Assembly (NCBI GenBank): GCA_014804755.1
Contig: JAAUZE010000010.1
Location: 179,407 to 243,406, forward strand
DNA from: Lachnospiraceae bacterium
Lineage (GTDB): Bacteria > Bacillota > Clostridia > Lachnospirales > Lachnospiraceae
Direction: 5' to 3'
Length of the DNA: 64,000 nucleotides
In this document: piece by piece, positions 56,970 through 64,000 of the stretch
Layout of the letters: each line of letters begins with the position of its first letter
Position numbering within the stretch: position 1 is the stretch's first letter
The notes under the pieces: generated by a model
The model's input: the letters and a program-made list of their open reading frames with translations, nothing else
Told to the model about the DNA's origin: nothing
The model's database searches: none
Position numbers and translations under genes: made by a program

Positions 56970-57042
56970 TTGTAGGAAATTTCTCGATCCAGAAGAATTC
57001 GCTATGCGGATTCTTCGAAAAGAACGCGAAGCGTTCTTTTTT
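56970..57042. repeat. Dispersed hairpin element, copy 5 (fullest copy)
   Basis: GTAGGAAATTTCTCGATC, then AGAAGAATTCGC-TAT-GCGGATTCTTCG, then AAAAGAACGC-GAA-GCGTTCTTTTTTT. All modules except the GCGCCAATC part are present. It lies at the 3' end of the convergent chemoreceptor gene and probably terminates both sides. Confidence 0.75.
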
Positions 57043-58565
57043 TAGTGATTTTGGATCGTTGCCAGTTTGCCCGCATCCTCATTTAAGCTCTGCACAAGGG
57101 AGCCGACGGTTGTGACGATCTGCTGATTCTGTTCACTGCCGGCGTACGTCTCATTGGAATGCGCGGATACCTCCTCCGTGATCGAGGAAATGGTCTGAAT
57201 GCTGTCAACAATGACCTTGTTTGCGGAGGCAAGCTCGGAAACGATAGCTGCGAGCGATGCCGACTGCTCCTGAATATGGGAGGTATTTTTGGCAATCGTA
57301 TTGAAAGATTCTGCGGTCTTTTCCGCAGAGGCATTTTGCTTTTTGTTGCTCTCGATCAGATGGTTGATCGTGTCGATCATGACCTTAAGCTGATCGGAAA
57401 TATTGTTGATGAGACCGGTAATGTTTTCTGTTGCGGAGGTCGTCTGCCCTGCAAGACCGGATATTTCGGAAGCAACGACCGCAAAGCCGCGGCCCGCATC
57501 TCCCGCGCGCGCAGCCTCAATGCTTGCGTTGAGCGATAAAAGACTTGTCTGGGAGGCGACATTGGTGATCAGATCCGTGATGGAATTCATCTGATCGGTG
57601 TATTCTCGGAAGGATGCAAGTGCGGAAGCCACATCAGCGCTTGCCTTGTCGGACTGTTCCGTCAGATTGATCAGCGAGGATACATGCTCCTGTCCGGTGC
57701 GGACCGCAGAAGCTGCGGAGTTCACTTCCTCATGGATTTCGTCCACAGAGCGCTCCACGGTCGAGATATGTGCCTGAATCTCCTCCGTTTTGACAAGTTG
57801 GTTTTGAATGGCTTCTGCAGATTCGTTCGTGCCGGTTGTTACCTCGGACATGGAGTTCATCGTCTGCTCAACGGAATTTTGCAGCGTGTCCATCTGTGAA
57901 GCGATCGCAGTCACGTTCTGAGTCATATTTTTGGAAAGCTGCATGGTATGTTCGAAAAGTCCGGAGATCTTCTTTTTTTCTTTATCAATTCTTGCCATTT
58001 TCATATTTTGGAAACGGGATGTCTCATAGGATACAAGAAGGAAATCGATCGTCATGATCAAGGTAAGGAAGCCCTGTATCTCTAAAGCGACGATGTCCTG
58101 CGAAGCAAGCTCCTTCGTGAGTGCGGAGAAAACGATATAACCGATATTTTCCGCAATAACGCCTGCGCCGATCATGGTAGTATAACGAAAATCATTGTAC
58201 AGCGTAATGACGATCAGCATCGGAAATACATAGGTAAACACCAAAGAGTTCTGCGCTGTAAAGAGCAGGAATGTGTACAGGATGGCATAACCGAAAGATA
58301 CGACATGCTTGATCATCGTGGTATCGCGGCGTCTTCCGTAAAAAATCCAGCTTAGGATTACCGGCACAAGAGCTAAAGCGAACGTTATGATGACATAGGT
58401 GATCGTACGATTTCCCTTGATGACTTCCATGGCATAGGCGGCGCAGATGACGGTAACAATTGCGGTCAGCGCAAAACAGCAGACCCTGTTGGCAATCACC
58501 ATTTCATCCGTTGAGTTGCCGCGCGGCGCATCCACAAGAGTTTCGGAAATTGATTTTTTGGACAT
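57042..58565 (-). CDS. Methyl-accepting chemotaxis protein with multi-pass membrane region
   Basis: Chemoreceptor of 507 residues. The N-terminal 185 residues hold about six membrane helices instead of the usual two with a large outer loop, so sensing may be within the membrane. No HAMP is clear. The signalling coiled coil has the hairpin core [58 protein letters not shown] short tail lacks a methylation pentapeptide. It fits with the flagellar genes at the window's start. Confidence 0.93.
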   Translation of the reverse strand: MSKKSISETLVDAPRGNSTDEMVIANRVCCFALTAIVTVICAAYAMEVIKGNRTITYVIITFALALVPVILSWIFYGRRRDTTMIKHVVSFGYAILYTFLLFTAQNSLVFTYVFPMLIVITLYNDFRYTTMIGAGVIAENIGYIVFSALTKELASQDIVALEIQGFLTLIMTIDFLLVSYETSRFQNMKMARIDKEKKKISGLFEHTMQLSKNMTQNVTAIASQMDTLQNSVEQTMNSMSEVTTGTNESAEAIQNQLVKTEEIQAHISTVERSVDEIHEEVNSAASAVRTGQEHVSSLINLTEQSDKASADVASALASFREYTDQMNSITDLITNVASQTSLLSLNASIEAARAGDAGRGFAVVASEISGLAGQTTSATENITGLINNISDQLKVMIDTINHLIESNKKQNASAEKTAESFNTIAKNTSHIQEQSASLAAIVSELASANKVIVDSIQTISSITEEVSAHSNETYAGSEQNQQIVTTVGSLVQSLNEDAGKLATIQNH

Positions 58566-58696
58566 GGACTTATCCCCCTTCTATGTAAAACTGAGCTTCT
58601 TTATTCTATCATAAATGTGCGGATTGTTAAAGTAAGAAATCGTAAAAAAGAGATAAGAAAAGTACTTTTCAAAGGAGGGAAGATAGGGTAGACTAA

Positions 58697-58735
58697 AAAA
58701 GAACGAAAAAGAATGCGCCGTAAGCGGATTCTTTT
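58697..58735. repeat. Dispersed hairpin element, partial copy 6
   Basis: AAAAAGAACGAAAAAGAATGCGCC-GTAA-GCGGATTCTTTTT, matching the GAATCCGC / GCGGATTC module in altered form. It lies 30 bases before thiN. Confidence 0.5.
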
Positions 58736-58765
58736 TGAATCACAGCGGGCGGCGGGGGAAGATTC

Positions 58766-59434
58766 ATGCATGTAGCAATGGGAAGTATTCGGAAAAATGC
58801 AAAAGAGGGTGTGTGCTTCATCATCGGTGCCGGAGAAATCGATAATCCGGGCTGGTTTCGGAGACAGGTAAGACCCAAGGAGAAGGATTATCTGATCGCG
58901 GCGGACGGCGGCTTTGCGATCTGTGATCGCTGCGGTATCCGCGTGGATGCATTGATCGGCGATTTTGATTCGCTGGGCTTCGTACCCGATCATCCGAATG
59001 TGGTGAAGCTGCCGCAGGAGAAGGATGATACGGATCTGCATTATGCGGTAAAAAAAGGATTGGAAAAAGGCTATCGCACTTTTGAGATCTACGGCGCGTC
59101 AGGCGGCCGGGAAGGGCACACGATGGCAAATTACCAGACGCTCGTCTATTTGGCGCATCAGCGCGCCTGCGGCATTCTGCGCTCCATGAATGTGCAGGTG
59201 ACGGCAATTGATAATGATACGCTGCGCCTGCCTGCTTACAAGAGCGGATTTGTATCGATCTTCTGCATGGGAGAACGGGCCAAGGGCGTTACGCTGAAGG
59301 GCTTAAAATATCCGCTGACCGAGGCGGTGGTAGTCAATGATACACCGATCGGCGTAAGCAATGAATTTATCGGAGAGTCGGCCGAGATCACGGTGAAAGA
59401 CGGCACGCTGTTAGTCATGTGGGAGACTGGTTAA
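58766..59434 (+). CDS. thiN: Thiamine pyrophosphokinase
   Basis: Makes thiamine diphosphate from thiamine and ATP. The 222 residues show ADGGFAICDRCGIRVDALIGDFDSLG, the ATP/thiamine site, and LPQEKDDTDLHYAVKKGLEKGY, then a C-terminal beta domain that binds thiamine (KGLKYPLTEAVVVNDTPIGVSNEFIG). GREGHTMANYQ replaces the common GRxDH form, so one ligand may differ. GGGGAAG lies 5 bases before ATG; the second ATG at 58778 is an alternative. The next gene starts 2 bases after the stop. Confidence 0.92.
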   Translation: MHVAMGSIRKNAKEGVCFIIGAGEIDNPGWFRRQVRPKEKDYLIAADGGFAICDRCGIRVDALIGDFDSLGFVPDHPNVVKLPQEKDDTDLHYAVKKGLEKGYRTFEIYGASGGREGHTMANYQTLVYLAHQRACGILRSMNVQVTAIDNDTLRLPAYKSGFVSIFCMGERAKGVTLKGLKYPLTEAVVVNDTPIGVSNEFIGESAEITVKDGTLLVMWETG

Positions 59435-59435
59435 G

Positions 59436-60017
59436 ATGAAAAATAATATCATTATCGCAGGTGTTCCAAGAGCCGGAAAAAGTACAATTTCTCACCGGCT
59501 GGCAAAGCAATATGGGTATCAGCATGTCAGCATGGATTCCATCATAGCGGGATTTGAGAAGTGTTTCCCTGAAACAGGAGTGAATACCTATGCCGGATTA
59601 TCCTCTATGGATACATTACGCTTGATCAGCGGTAAGATGGCGCCTTTTATTCGGGCAATGCTGGAAAGCGGCGAATATGATGAGTTTGAACCCGGCATGG
59701 TGTTGGATATGTATCAGCTTTTGCCGGAGGATTATATGAAATATATTCATGGAGCAAACTGTGAAATTGTTTATTTTATTACGTCTGACGTGACGCCGGA
59801 AGAGCGGTTCGCCATACAAAAGAAATATGACACGGAAAAAGATTATACCTTTTACAAATCGGATGAAGAGCTTCGGGAAGGCGCAGTGTATATTGTGGAG
59901 CAAAGCATCTGCATGAAAGAGCAATGTCAAAAATACGGCTTGCCGTATTTTGAAACGGCAAGAGACAGAGAACGAACGTTCAGCCGCTTTTTACAGGACT
60001 TTTCAAAAAGGGAATAA
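59436..60017 (+). CDS. P-loop kinase-like protein
   Basis: Small nucleotide-binding protein of 193 residues. Walker A is GVPRAGKST; VSMDSIIAGFEKCFPETG follows. The shape is that of adenylate or nucleoside kinases, with a lid-like region, but no substrate motif is clear. The gene starts 2 bases after thiN, so cotranscription is certain; a substrate related to thiamine is possible but unproven. It ends 9 bases before the tRNA-Gly gene on the other strand. Confidence 0.75.
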   Translation: MKNNIIIAGVPRAGKSTISHRLAKQYGYQHVSMDSIIAGFEKCFPETGVNTYAGLSSMDTLRLISGKMAPFIRAMLESGEYDEFEPGMVLDMYQLLPEDYMKYIHGANCEIVYFITSDVTPEERFAIQKKYDTEKDYTFYKSDEELREGAVYIVEQSICMKEQCQKYGLPYFETARDRERTFSRFLQDFSKRE

Positions 60018-60026
60018 AATAAAAAG

Positions 60027-60099
60027 AGCGCGAGACGGGACTCGAACCCGCGGCCTCGACCTTGGCAAGGTCGCGCTCCACCAACTGAGCCACTCGCGC
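60027..60099 (-). tRNA. tRNA-Gly(GCC)
   Basis: 73 bases. Acceptor GCGCGAG / CTCGCGC, D arm GCTCAGTTGGTGGAGC, anticodon loop TTGCCAA, T arm GCGGGTTCGAGTCCCGT. CCA is not encoded. Confidence 0.97.
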
Positions 60100-60123
60100 A
60101 TAAGAGCAGGATAATCACCTGCA

Positions 60124-60194
60124 AGCAGGTGATGGGAATCGAACCCACGTATCCAGCTTGGAAGGCTGGTGTTCTACCATTGAACTACACCTGC
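60124..60194 (-). tRNA. tRNA-Gly(TCC)
   Basis: 71 bases. Acceptor GCAGGTG / CACCTGC, anticodon loop CTTCCAA within CCAGC/GCTGG, T arm GTGGGTTCGATTCCCAT. CCA is not encoded. It lies 24 bases upstream of tRNA-Gly(GCC) in transcript order. Confidence 0.97.
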
Positions 60195-60241
60195 AAAAAA
60201 TGAAATTGTAAATCAAATCCTTAAACTCAAGAACGATAATC

Positions 60242-60270
60242 ATTTTAACAAAGAATCCTGGCGGTGTCAA
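60242..60270 (-). promoter_or_regulatory. Promoter of the tRNA-Gly pair
   Basis: On the minus strand a perfect TTGACA and TAAAAT are 17 bases apart, 48 bases before the first tRNA. The rest of the gap to 60440 is AT rich without other features. Confidence 0.85.
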
Positions 60271-60440
60271 TTCTTTTTTTCTAAAAAATGATCCAAAAAA
60301 ATTTAATAAAAAATCGCATGATTTTGTCAGATTTCAAGAAGATAAAAAGTATATAAAGTGAAAGCACAGAATTGTCATGACCGGTCAAGGGAAACAAAAC
60401 GTGCATTTCATGAGTGATCGTGCGAAGGAGGTGAAAATGC

Positions 60441-60983
60441 ATGGATGCGGACGAAAGAGCAAAAGAACTGTTTGAGCGCTACGCCGATATGGCATACCGG
60501 ATCGCGGTGTCCTACGGAGGAACGGGACAATGGGCGGAGGATGTGGTGCAGGAAGTGTTTGTGCGATATTTGAGAAAGCATCCCTGTTTTGAATCCGATG
60601 AGCATGAGAAAGCGTGGTTTATCCGGGTGGCTGTCAATTGTTCAAAAAGCATGCTCTCCAGTGCGTGGGTGAAAAGAAATCGTCCTCTGGAGGAATGGGA
60701 AGAGCAGGAGGCGCCGCCGGTTTTGGGGGAGCAGGAGAGTGGGCTGTATGAGATACTGTCCCTGCTGCCGCCGAAATACCGGATCGTATTGTATCTGCGA
60801 TATTACGAGGAATATCAGATCAAGGAGATCGCGGGGCTGCTGCACATCACGCCGAATCTGGTGTCGGCGAGACTGAAGCGCGCAAAAGCGATGATGAAAA
60901 AGAATTTGTTGAAGGAAAAGGAGGAAAGGACGGATGAAAGAGAAAGTGTATCAATCCATGTATCGTCAGATACATTTGAGTGA
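60441..60983 (+). CDS. ECF-family RNA polymerase sigma factor
   Basis: Extracytoplasmic-function sigma factor of 180 residues. Region 2 reads YADMAYRIAVSYGGTGQWAEDVVQEVFVRYLRKHPCF and region 4 LPPKYRIVLYLRYYEEYQIKEIAGLLHITPNLVSARLKRAKAMMKKNLL, including the helix-turn-helix. A charged C-terminus, absent from short ECFs, extends through the overlap with the next gene. AGGAGGT lies 8 bases before the ATG. The 50-base overlap with the downstream protein ties their amounts, as for sigma/anti-sigma pairs. Confidence 0.93.
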   Translation: MDADERAKELFERYADMAYRIAVSYGGTGQWAEDVVQEVFVRYLRKHPCFESDEHEKAWFIRVAVNCSKSMLSSAWVKRNRPLEEWEEQEAPPVLGEQESGLYEILSLLPPKYRIVLYLRYYEEYQIKEIAGLLHITPNLVSARLKRAKAMMKKNLLKEKEERTDERESVSIHVSSDTFE

Positions 60984-62181
60984 TCGGCAGAAGCATAGAA
61001 TATGGGCAGACGTAAAAGAGGAGGCGGCTCGTCCCTCAGAAAAAAGAAAAGCGCGTCTGTCGCTGCGCGGGGCGGTCTGCGTCTGTGCTGTTTTGGTGGC
61101 ATCCGGCATTACGGTGCTTGCGGCTAATTCTTCTTATGTAGAGCGGATTGCCGAGGCGCTTCATCCCGGAAAAGAAGCAACCCAGGAGGAGATGGAGTTA
61201 TATACGGCTTATGGCAATGAGGTAGATTGCACATTTGAGACTGCGGCAGGAACGGTCAGACTGGAGGCGGCTCTGTATGATGACGGTTCTGTCTGCATTC
61301 CGTTTACTTTGTATCCGGATACGGAGTTGATACCGGGGATGGATTTAATGGAGGATTACGTATCAAGGCAGACGCTTTCTGATCTTTTAAGGGAGATTCA
61401 TTGCGGGGGAAAAGTGCCAGAGACGGCAGGGACAACGAACTGTTTTTTCCGGATTAAGGGGCGTCAGCGTGAGGATTTTAGTTATTTCACGCGACTTGAT
61501 TCCATCGTACAGGAAGACGGTTCTATCAAGGGGAGTTATGTCTTACAGTATGCGTGGACGGTGCAAGGATTTGCGCAGGGGGATGTGATACAATATGTAA
61601 AGGAATTTTGGCCTGCGGACGGGTCACCGTGGGGCAGACTGCTGGAGGAAGATGCAGCTAATGCTATAAAGGATGTTTCTGCGGACGGGGAGCCGTGGGG
61701 CAGACTGCTGGAGGAAGGAGAGAGCACGGAAGGACTTAAGATCATTGAAGTAGAAATCAATGGTGAGACCGTGAAGTACGTGGACTTATCGCAGGAGGAT
61801 GAGGTGCTTATTGAGATTCCGCTTGAGGGCGCACCGCTGCCGAAAATAGAAATCTCAACGGCAGGAGTTGAGCTCCCGTACGGGCTGACGACGGACAACA
61901 TCACGATCACGCCGCTGGCGCTTTATATGCATGGAATGGGAGATGCGAATCAGGCGGGTACAAAAATCAGCTATAATCTTTTCGTTGTGTTAAAAGACGG
62001 AACAGTGGCAGAGAGAGCGGACAGCGGCGGCGGTTTCTCCTGGGGAAGCAGGGATGAAAACGACGACGAGTATGAGTATTCGTTTACGTTTACGTTTGAC
62101 GAGACCATTGATCTCGATGAGGTAGCGGGTGTGCGCATCACGGAACTGGGAGAGGAAATCCTTTATATACCGGTCGAGTAA
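60934..62181 (+). CDS. Anti-sigma-type membrane protein with 22-residue duplication
   Basis: Likely anti-sigma factor of the ECF, 415 residues. The N-terminal cytoplasmic part (residues 1-45, basic and helical) would bind sigma; one membrane helix (GAVCVCAVLVASGITVLAA) and a large outer domain follow, of the DUF4179 type as far as I can judge. Residues about 228-261 hold a tandem 22-residue repeat (ADGxPWGRLLEE), encoded at 61615-61650 and 61681-61716 with 33 of 36 bases equal. GGAAAGGACGG lies before the ATG, within the sigma gene. Confidence 0.8.
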   Translation: MKEKVYQSMYRQIHLSDRQKHRIWADVKEEAARPSEKRKARLSLRGAVCVCAVLVASGITVLAANSSYVERIAEALHPGKEATQEEMELYTAYGNEVDCTFETAAGTVRLEAALYDDGSVCIPFTLYPDTELIPGMDLMEDYVSRQTLSDLLREIHCGGKVPETAGTTNCFFRIKGRQREDFSYFTRLDSIVQEDGSIKGSYVLQYAWTVQGFAQGDVIQYVKEFWPADGSPWGRLLEEDAANAIKDVSADGEPWGRLLEEGESTEGLKIIEVEINGETVKYVDLSQEDEVLIEIPLEGAPLPKIEISTAGVELPYGLTTDNITITPLALYMHGMGDANQAGTKISYNLFVVLKDGTVAERADSGGGFSWGSRDENDDEYEYSFTFTFDETIDLDEVAGVRITELGEEILYIPVE

Positions 62182-62191
62182 AGTACGCTTA

Positions 62192-62222
62192 AAGGGCATT
62201 CTCCATGGGGGAATGCCTCTTT
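62192..62222 (+). terminator. Hairpin between the anti-sigma and lipoprotein genes
   Basis: GGCATTC / GAATGCC stem with a CTCCATGGGG loop, followed by CTCTTTG; the run is imperfect. It sits 10 bases after the stop and may act as an attenuator, since the next ribosome site follows at once. Confidence 0.55.
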
Positions 62223-62237
62223 GCGTTGGAGGAAGAT

Positions 62238-63572
62238 ATGGGAAAAAGAACAAATACGAATAAAGGAATGCGCTTTGCAGCATGTCTGCTCGTGCTGTCC
62301 CTTGCCGGAACCGGCTGCGGAGCGGGCGGACAAGTGCAGTCGAAGGAAGGGGAAAACGGAACAGAAGCGGTGCAGGGCAGTCAGAATCCGCCAAAGTCGG
62401 GAACGTTGGATACTTATTACTTTTTTGAGGAGGACGGCATCGCGCTGAGTTCGGGAAAGCACTTTATGTATTCTGACTGGGAACCGGTGGAATTTGATGT
62501 GATCTGTATGGACCCGACCTGTAGCCATCTGACAGAAGGATGCAGTGCGCGCAGCCTTTCAAGAGAGGGGGAGCTGGCGAATGATTTCTGTCTGATCTGT
62601 GGGGAGCGTCTGATCATTCTGCATGCTATTCAGGAATATCAATCGGAAACCTTAAGTGAGGAAGGCGCGGAAACGCTCGTGACAGAATCGAGTCTTGTTT
62701 ATTCTACGGAGGTCTATGAGGCGGATCTGGATGGAAGTAATCGGCGTAAGAAGGCGAGCTTTCCTGGGGCGATCGATACTCCTGCGATGGGTCATGGCGC
62801 GGTTTTGGCGGATGGGAAGCTTTACTTCGGCGGATCGCCGAGGCAGAGGGACCGATACGAAAGTGACATGTCCGGAGGGATGGCGCATGGGCAGTCATGG
62901 ACCAGTCATGCCCTCTATTGTCTGGACTTAGAGGAATATACCGTTGAAGCATTCGCGGTTACGGAGGACGCGGAAGGAAGCGGGTATATGTATCAGTTCT
63001 ATGAGTATGAAGGGATGATCTATGCGGTCATCAGTAATTATGGTAACGGGGTGGACTGCGCCATATGGTACCGGATCGATCCGGCTGCGGGCGGATGTGA
63101 GGAAATCTTCCGTTTTGATTCTAATGGAGATCGCGGTGTTCCGAGGTTTAACGGGGTGATCGGCAATACGGTGTATTACGTTTATGAGAATTCCAATAAG
63201 ACGCTCTACGCAAGGGACATCGCAGCGGGAGCGGGGGAAAGGGAGATCATGACGGTAGACGGGGAGGACAGGCAGGTGATCGCCTTTATTTTGGACGGGA
63301 AGATTCTGTTCCAGACGGACCGGAGCTATGAGGGAGAGGACCGCATGACGGCGTACGCGGTGCTCGATAAGGACGGCAATCTTCTGGATACGATCCGGTA
63401 TGACGAATATATCGTCTTTGGCGATGTGATCGGGGATAAGATTTTGTATTATGCAACGTTTTCCGACTGTGACAGATGGTGGGCATATAAGGAAGATCTT
63501 GCCGATCTGCCCGAAAAAGGAGTGGGGATCGGATATTTTAATGGGGCAGTGCACGATTCACTGTCAGACTGA
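62238..63572 (+). CDS. DUF5050-like lipoprotein
   Basis: Exported lipoprotein of 444 residues. The lipobox is LAGTGCG. The mature part is a beta-propeller-like series (GKLYFGGSPRQRD; LYCLDLEEYTVEAFAV; VYYVYENSNKTLYARDIAAG; RQVIAFILDGKILFQTD). Near its N-terminus is a Cys-rich stretch with CMDPTCSHLTEGC, a wording I associate with DUF5050 lipoproteins of Lachnospiraceae that sit beside ECF sigma and ABC genes. ATG 62238 follows GGAGG by 6 bases. It probably works with the ABC transporter downstream. Confidence 0.8.
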   Translation: MGKRTNTNKGMRFAACLLVLSLAGTGCGAGGQVQSKEGENGTEAVQGSQNPPKSGTLDTYYFFEEDGIALSSGKHFMYSDWEPVEFDVICMDPTCSHLTEGCSARSLSREGELANDFCLICGERLIILHAIQEYQSETLSEEGAETLVTESSLVYSTEVYEADLDGSNRRKKASFPGAIDTPAMGHGAVLADGKLYFGGSPRQRDRYESDMSGGMAHGQSWTSHALYCLDLEEYTVEAFAVTEDAEGSGYMYQFYEYEGMIYAVISNYGNGVDCAIWYRIDPAAGGCEEIFRFDSNGDRGVPRFNGVIGNTVYYVYENSNKTLYARDIAAGAGEREIMTVDGEDRQVIAFILDGKILFQTDRSYEGEDRMTAYAVLDKDGNLLDTIRYDEYIVFGDVIGDKILYYATFSDCDRWWAYKEDLADLPEKGVGIGYFNGAVHDSLSD

Positions 63573-63610
63573 ACGGAGAAATACAGGCTGCATTTTGGGA
63601 GGGAGAAAAT

Positions 63611-64000
63611 GCAATATTGTTTGGAATTGGTCGATATTACGAAATCCTATAAGAAGAAACTGGCGCTGGATCATTTTTCCTATCGATTTGAAGCGGGGAT
63701 CTATGGGCTGCTCGGACCCAACGGTGCGGGAAAATCGACGCTGATGAACATCATCACCCAAAATCTGAAAAGTGATGAGGGGCGTATCCTGCTAAACGGG
63801 GTAGAGGCGGGGAAGCTGAAGCAGCAGTACATATCGCATATCGGGTATATGCCGCAGCAGCAGTCGCTGTATGAGAATCTGACGCTGATGCGTTTCATGT
63901 ATTATATGGCGGCGCTGAAAGGGATGAAGAAAAAAGAAGCTGATGACCAGATCGAGAGGCTTTTGAATGACGTCGGACTGTGGGAGGAGCGAAGCAGATA
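63611..64000 (+). CDS. ABC transporter ATP-binding protein, 3' end outside window
   Basis: The first 130 codons of an ABC ATPase. The start MQYCLELVDITKSYKKKLALDHFSY is followed by Walker A GPNGAGKSTLMNIIT, GYMPQQQSLYENLT (Q loop) and the helical domain that leads to the signature motif. Walker B and the H loop lie beyond the window. ATG 63611 follows GGGAGGGAGAAA. It closes the visible ECF-lipoprotein-ABC run; a permease is expected next. Confidence 0.93.

Overview
The window looks like a chromosomal piece of a motile, spore-forming, anaerobic Firmicute, most likely a Lachnospiraceae-type Clostridium. Evidence: flagellin with FliS, sporulation genes (bofA, yabP, yabQ, spoIIE, a CotS-type kinase), reversed rubrerythrin with a PerR-type regulator, a Gram-positive Tad pilus locus with DUF5702/DUF6382-type partners, a T-box leader, and base composition near half GC. 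No rRNA, CRISPR array, insertion sequence or prophage was seen. Gene order is mostly ordinary core genome; the one clear foreign-looking patch is a small AT-rich BrnT/BrnA toxin-antitoxin pair at about 26.1-26.8 kb.

Layout. 0-2.9 kb: end of a flagellar operon (FliK-like C-terminus, flagellin, FliS). 3.0-3.7 kb: YaaL-like gene and bofA, divergent. 3.7-13.4 kb: a complete Gram-positive Tad (Flp) pilus locus behind one strong promoter and a structured leader: TadZ, CpaF ATPase, TadB, a TadC with an inserted Ig-like domain, Flp pilin, DUF5702 protein, two TadE-like pseudopilins around a prepilin peptidase, and a DUF6382-like protein. 13.5-23.3 kb: rhomboid protease, flavodoxin-SCP2 fusion, HIT, MurG, TSCPD protein, an unknown membrane protein, Pgi, hydroxyacid dehydrogenase, DUF4349 lipoprotein, DRE-TIM aldolase-like enzyme. 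23.5-26.1 kb: MtnN/LuxS methyl-cycle pair, PerR-type regulator and rubrerythrin. 26.2-30.8 kb: BrnTA, then poorly known regulatory and exported proteins. 31-35 kb: two-component system, RluA synthase, AI-2E-family membrane protein. 35.1-36.8 kb: proline T-box and proS. 36.9-43.5 kb: MgtE with a GGDEF protein, acetate kinase, CCA-adding enzyme, CotS-type kinase.

43.5-52.5 kb: a PEGA lipoprotein and then a block with nearly the Bacillus order hup-rqcP-yabP-yabQ-divIC-spoIIE-tilS-hpt-ftsH, joining ribosome rescue, division, forespore phosphatase signalling, tRNA lysidine synthesis, purine salvage and membrane proteolysis. 52.7-60.2 kb: GH13 amylase, putative GH lipoprotein, an unknown small protein, a membrane chemoreceptor, thiamine pyrophosphokinase, a P-loop kinase-like protein and two tRNA-Gly genes. 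60.4-64 kb: ECF sigma factor, its anti-sigma partner, a DUF5050-like lipoprotein and the start of an ABC transporter.

The most interesting points are the Ig-like insertion in TadC, the duplicated Cys-pair module on a TadE protein, a long nested inverted-repeat element before spoIIE together with a 21-bp-spaced spoIIE promoter, and a modular family of intergenic hairpins spread over at least six gene junctions. I see no convincing wholly new multi-gene system; the locus closest to one is the pilus cluster with its lineage-specific parts.
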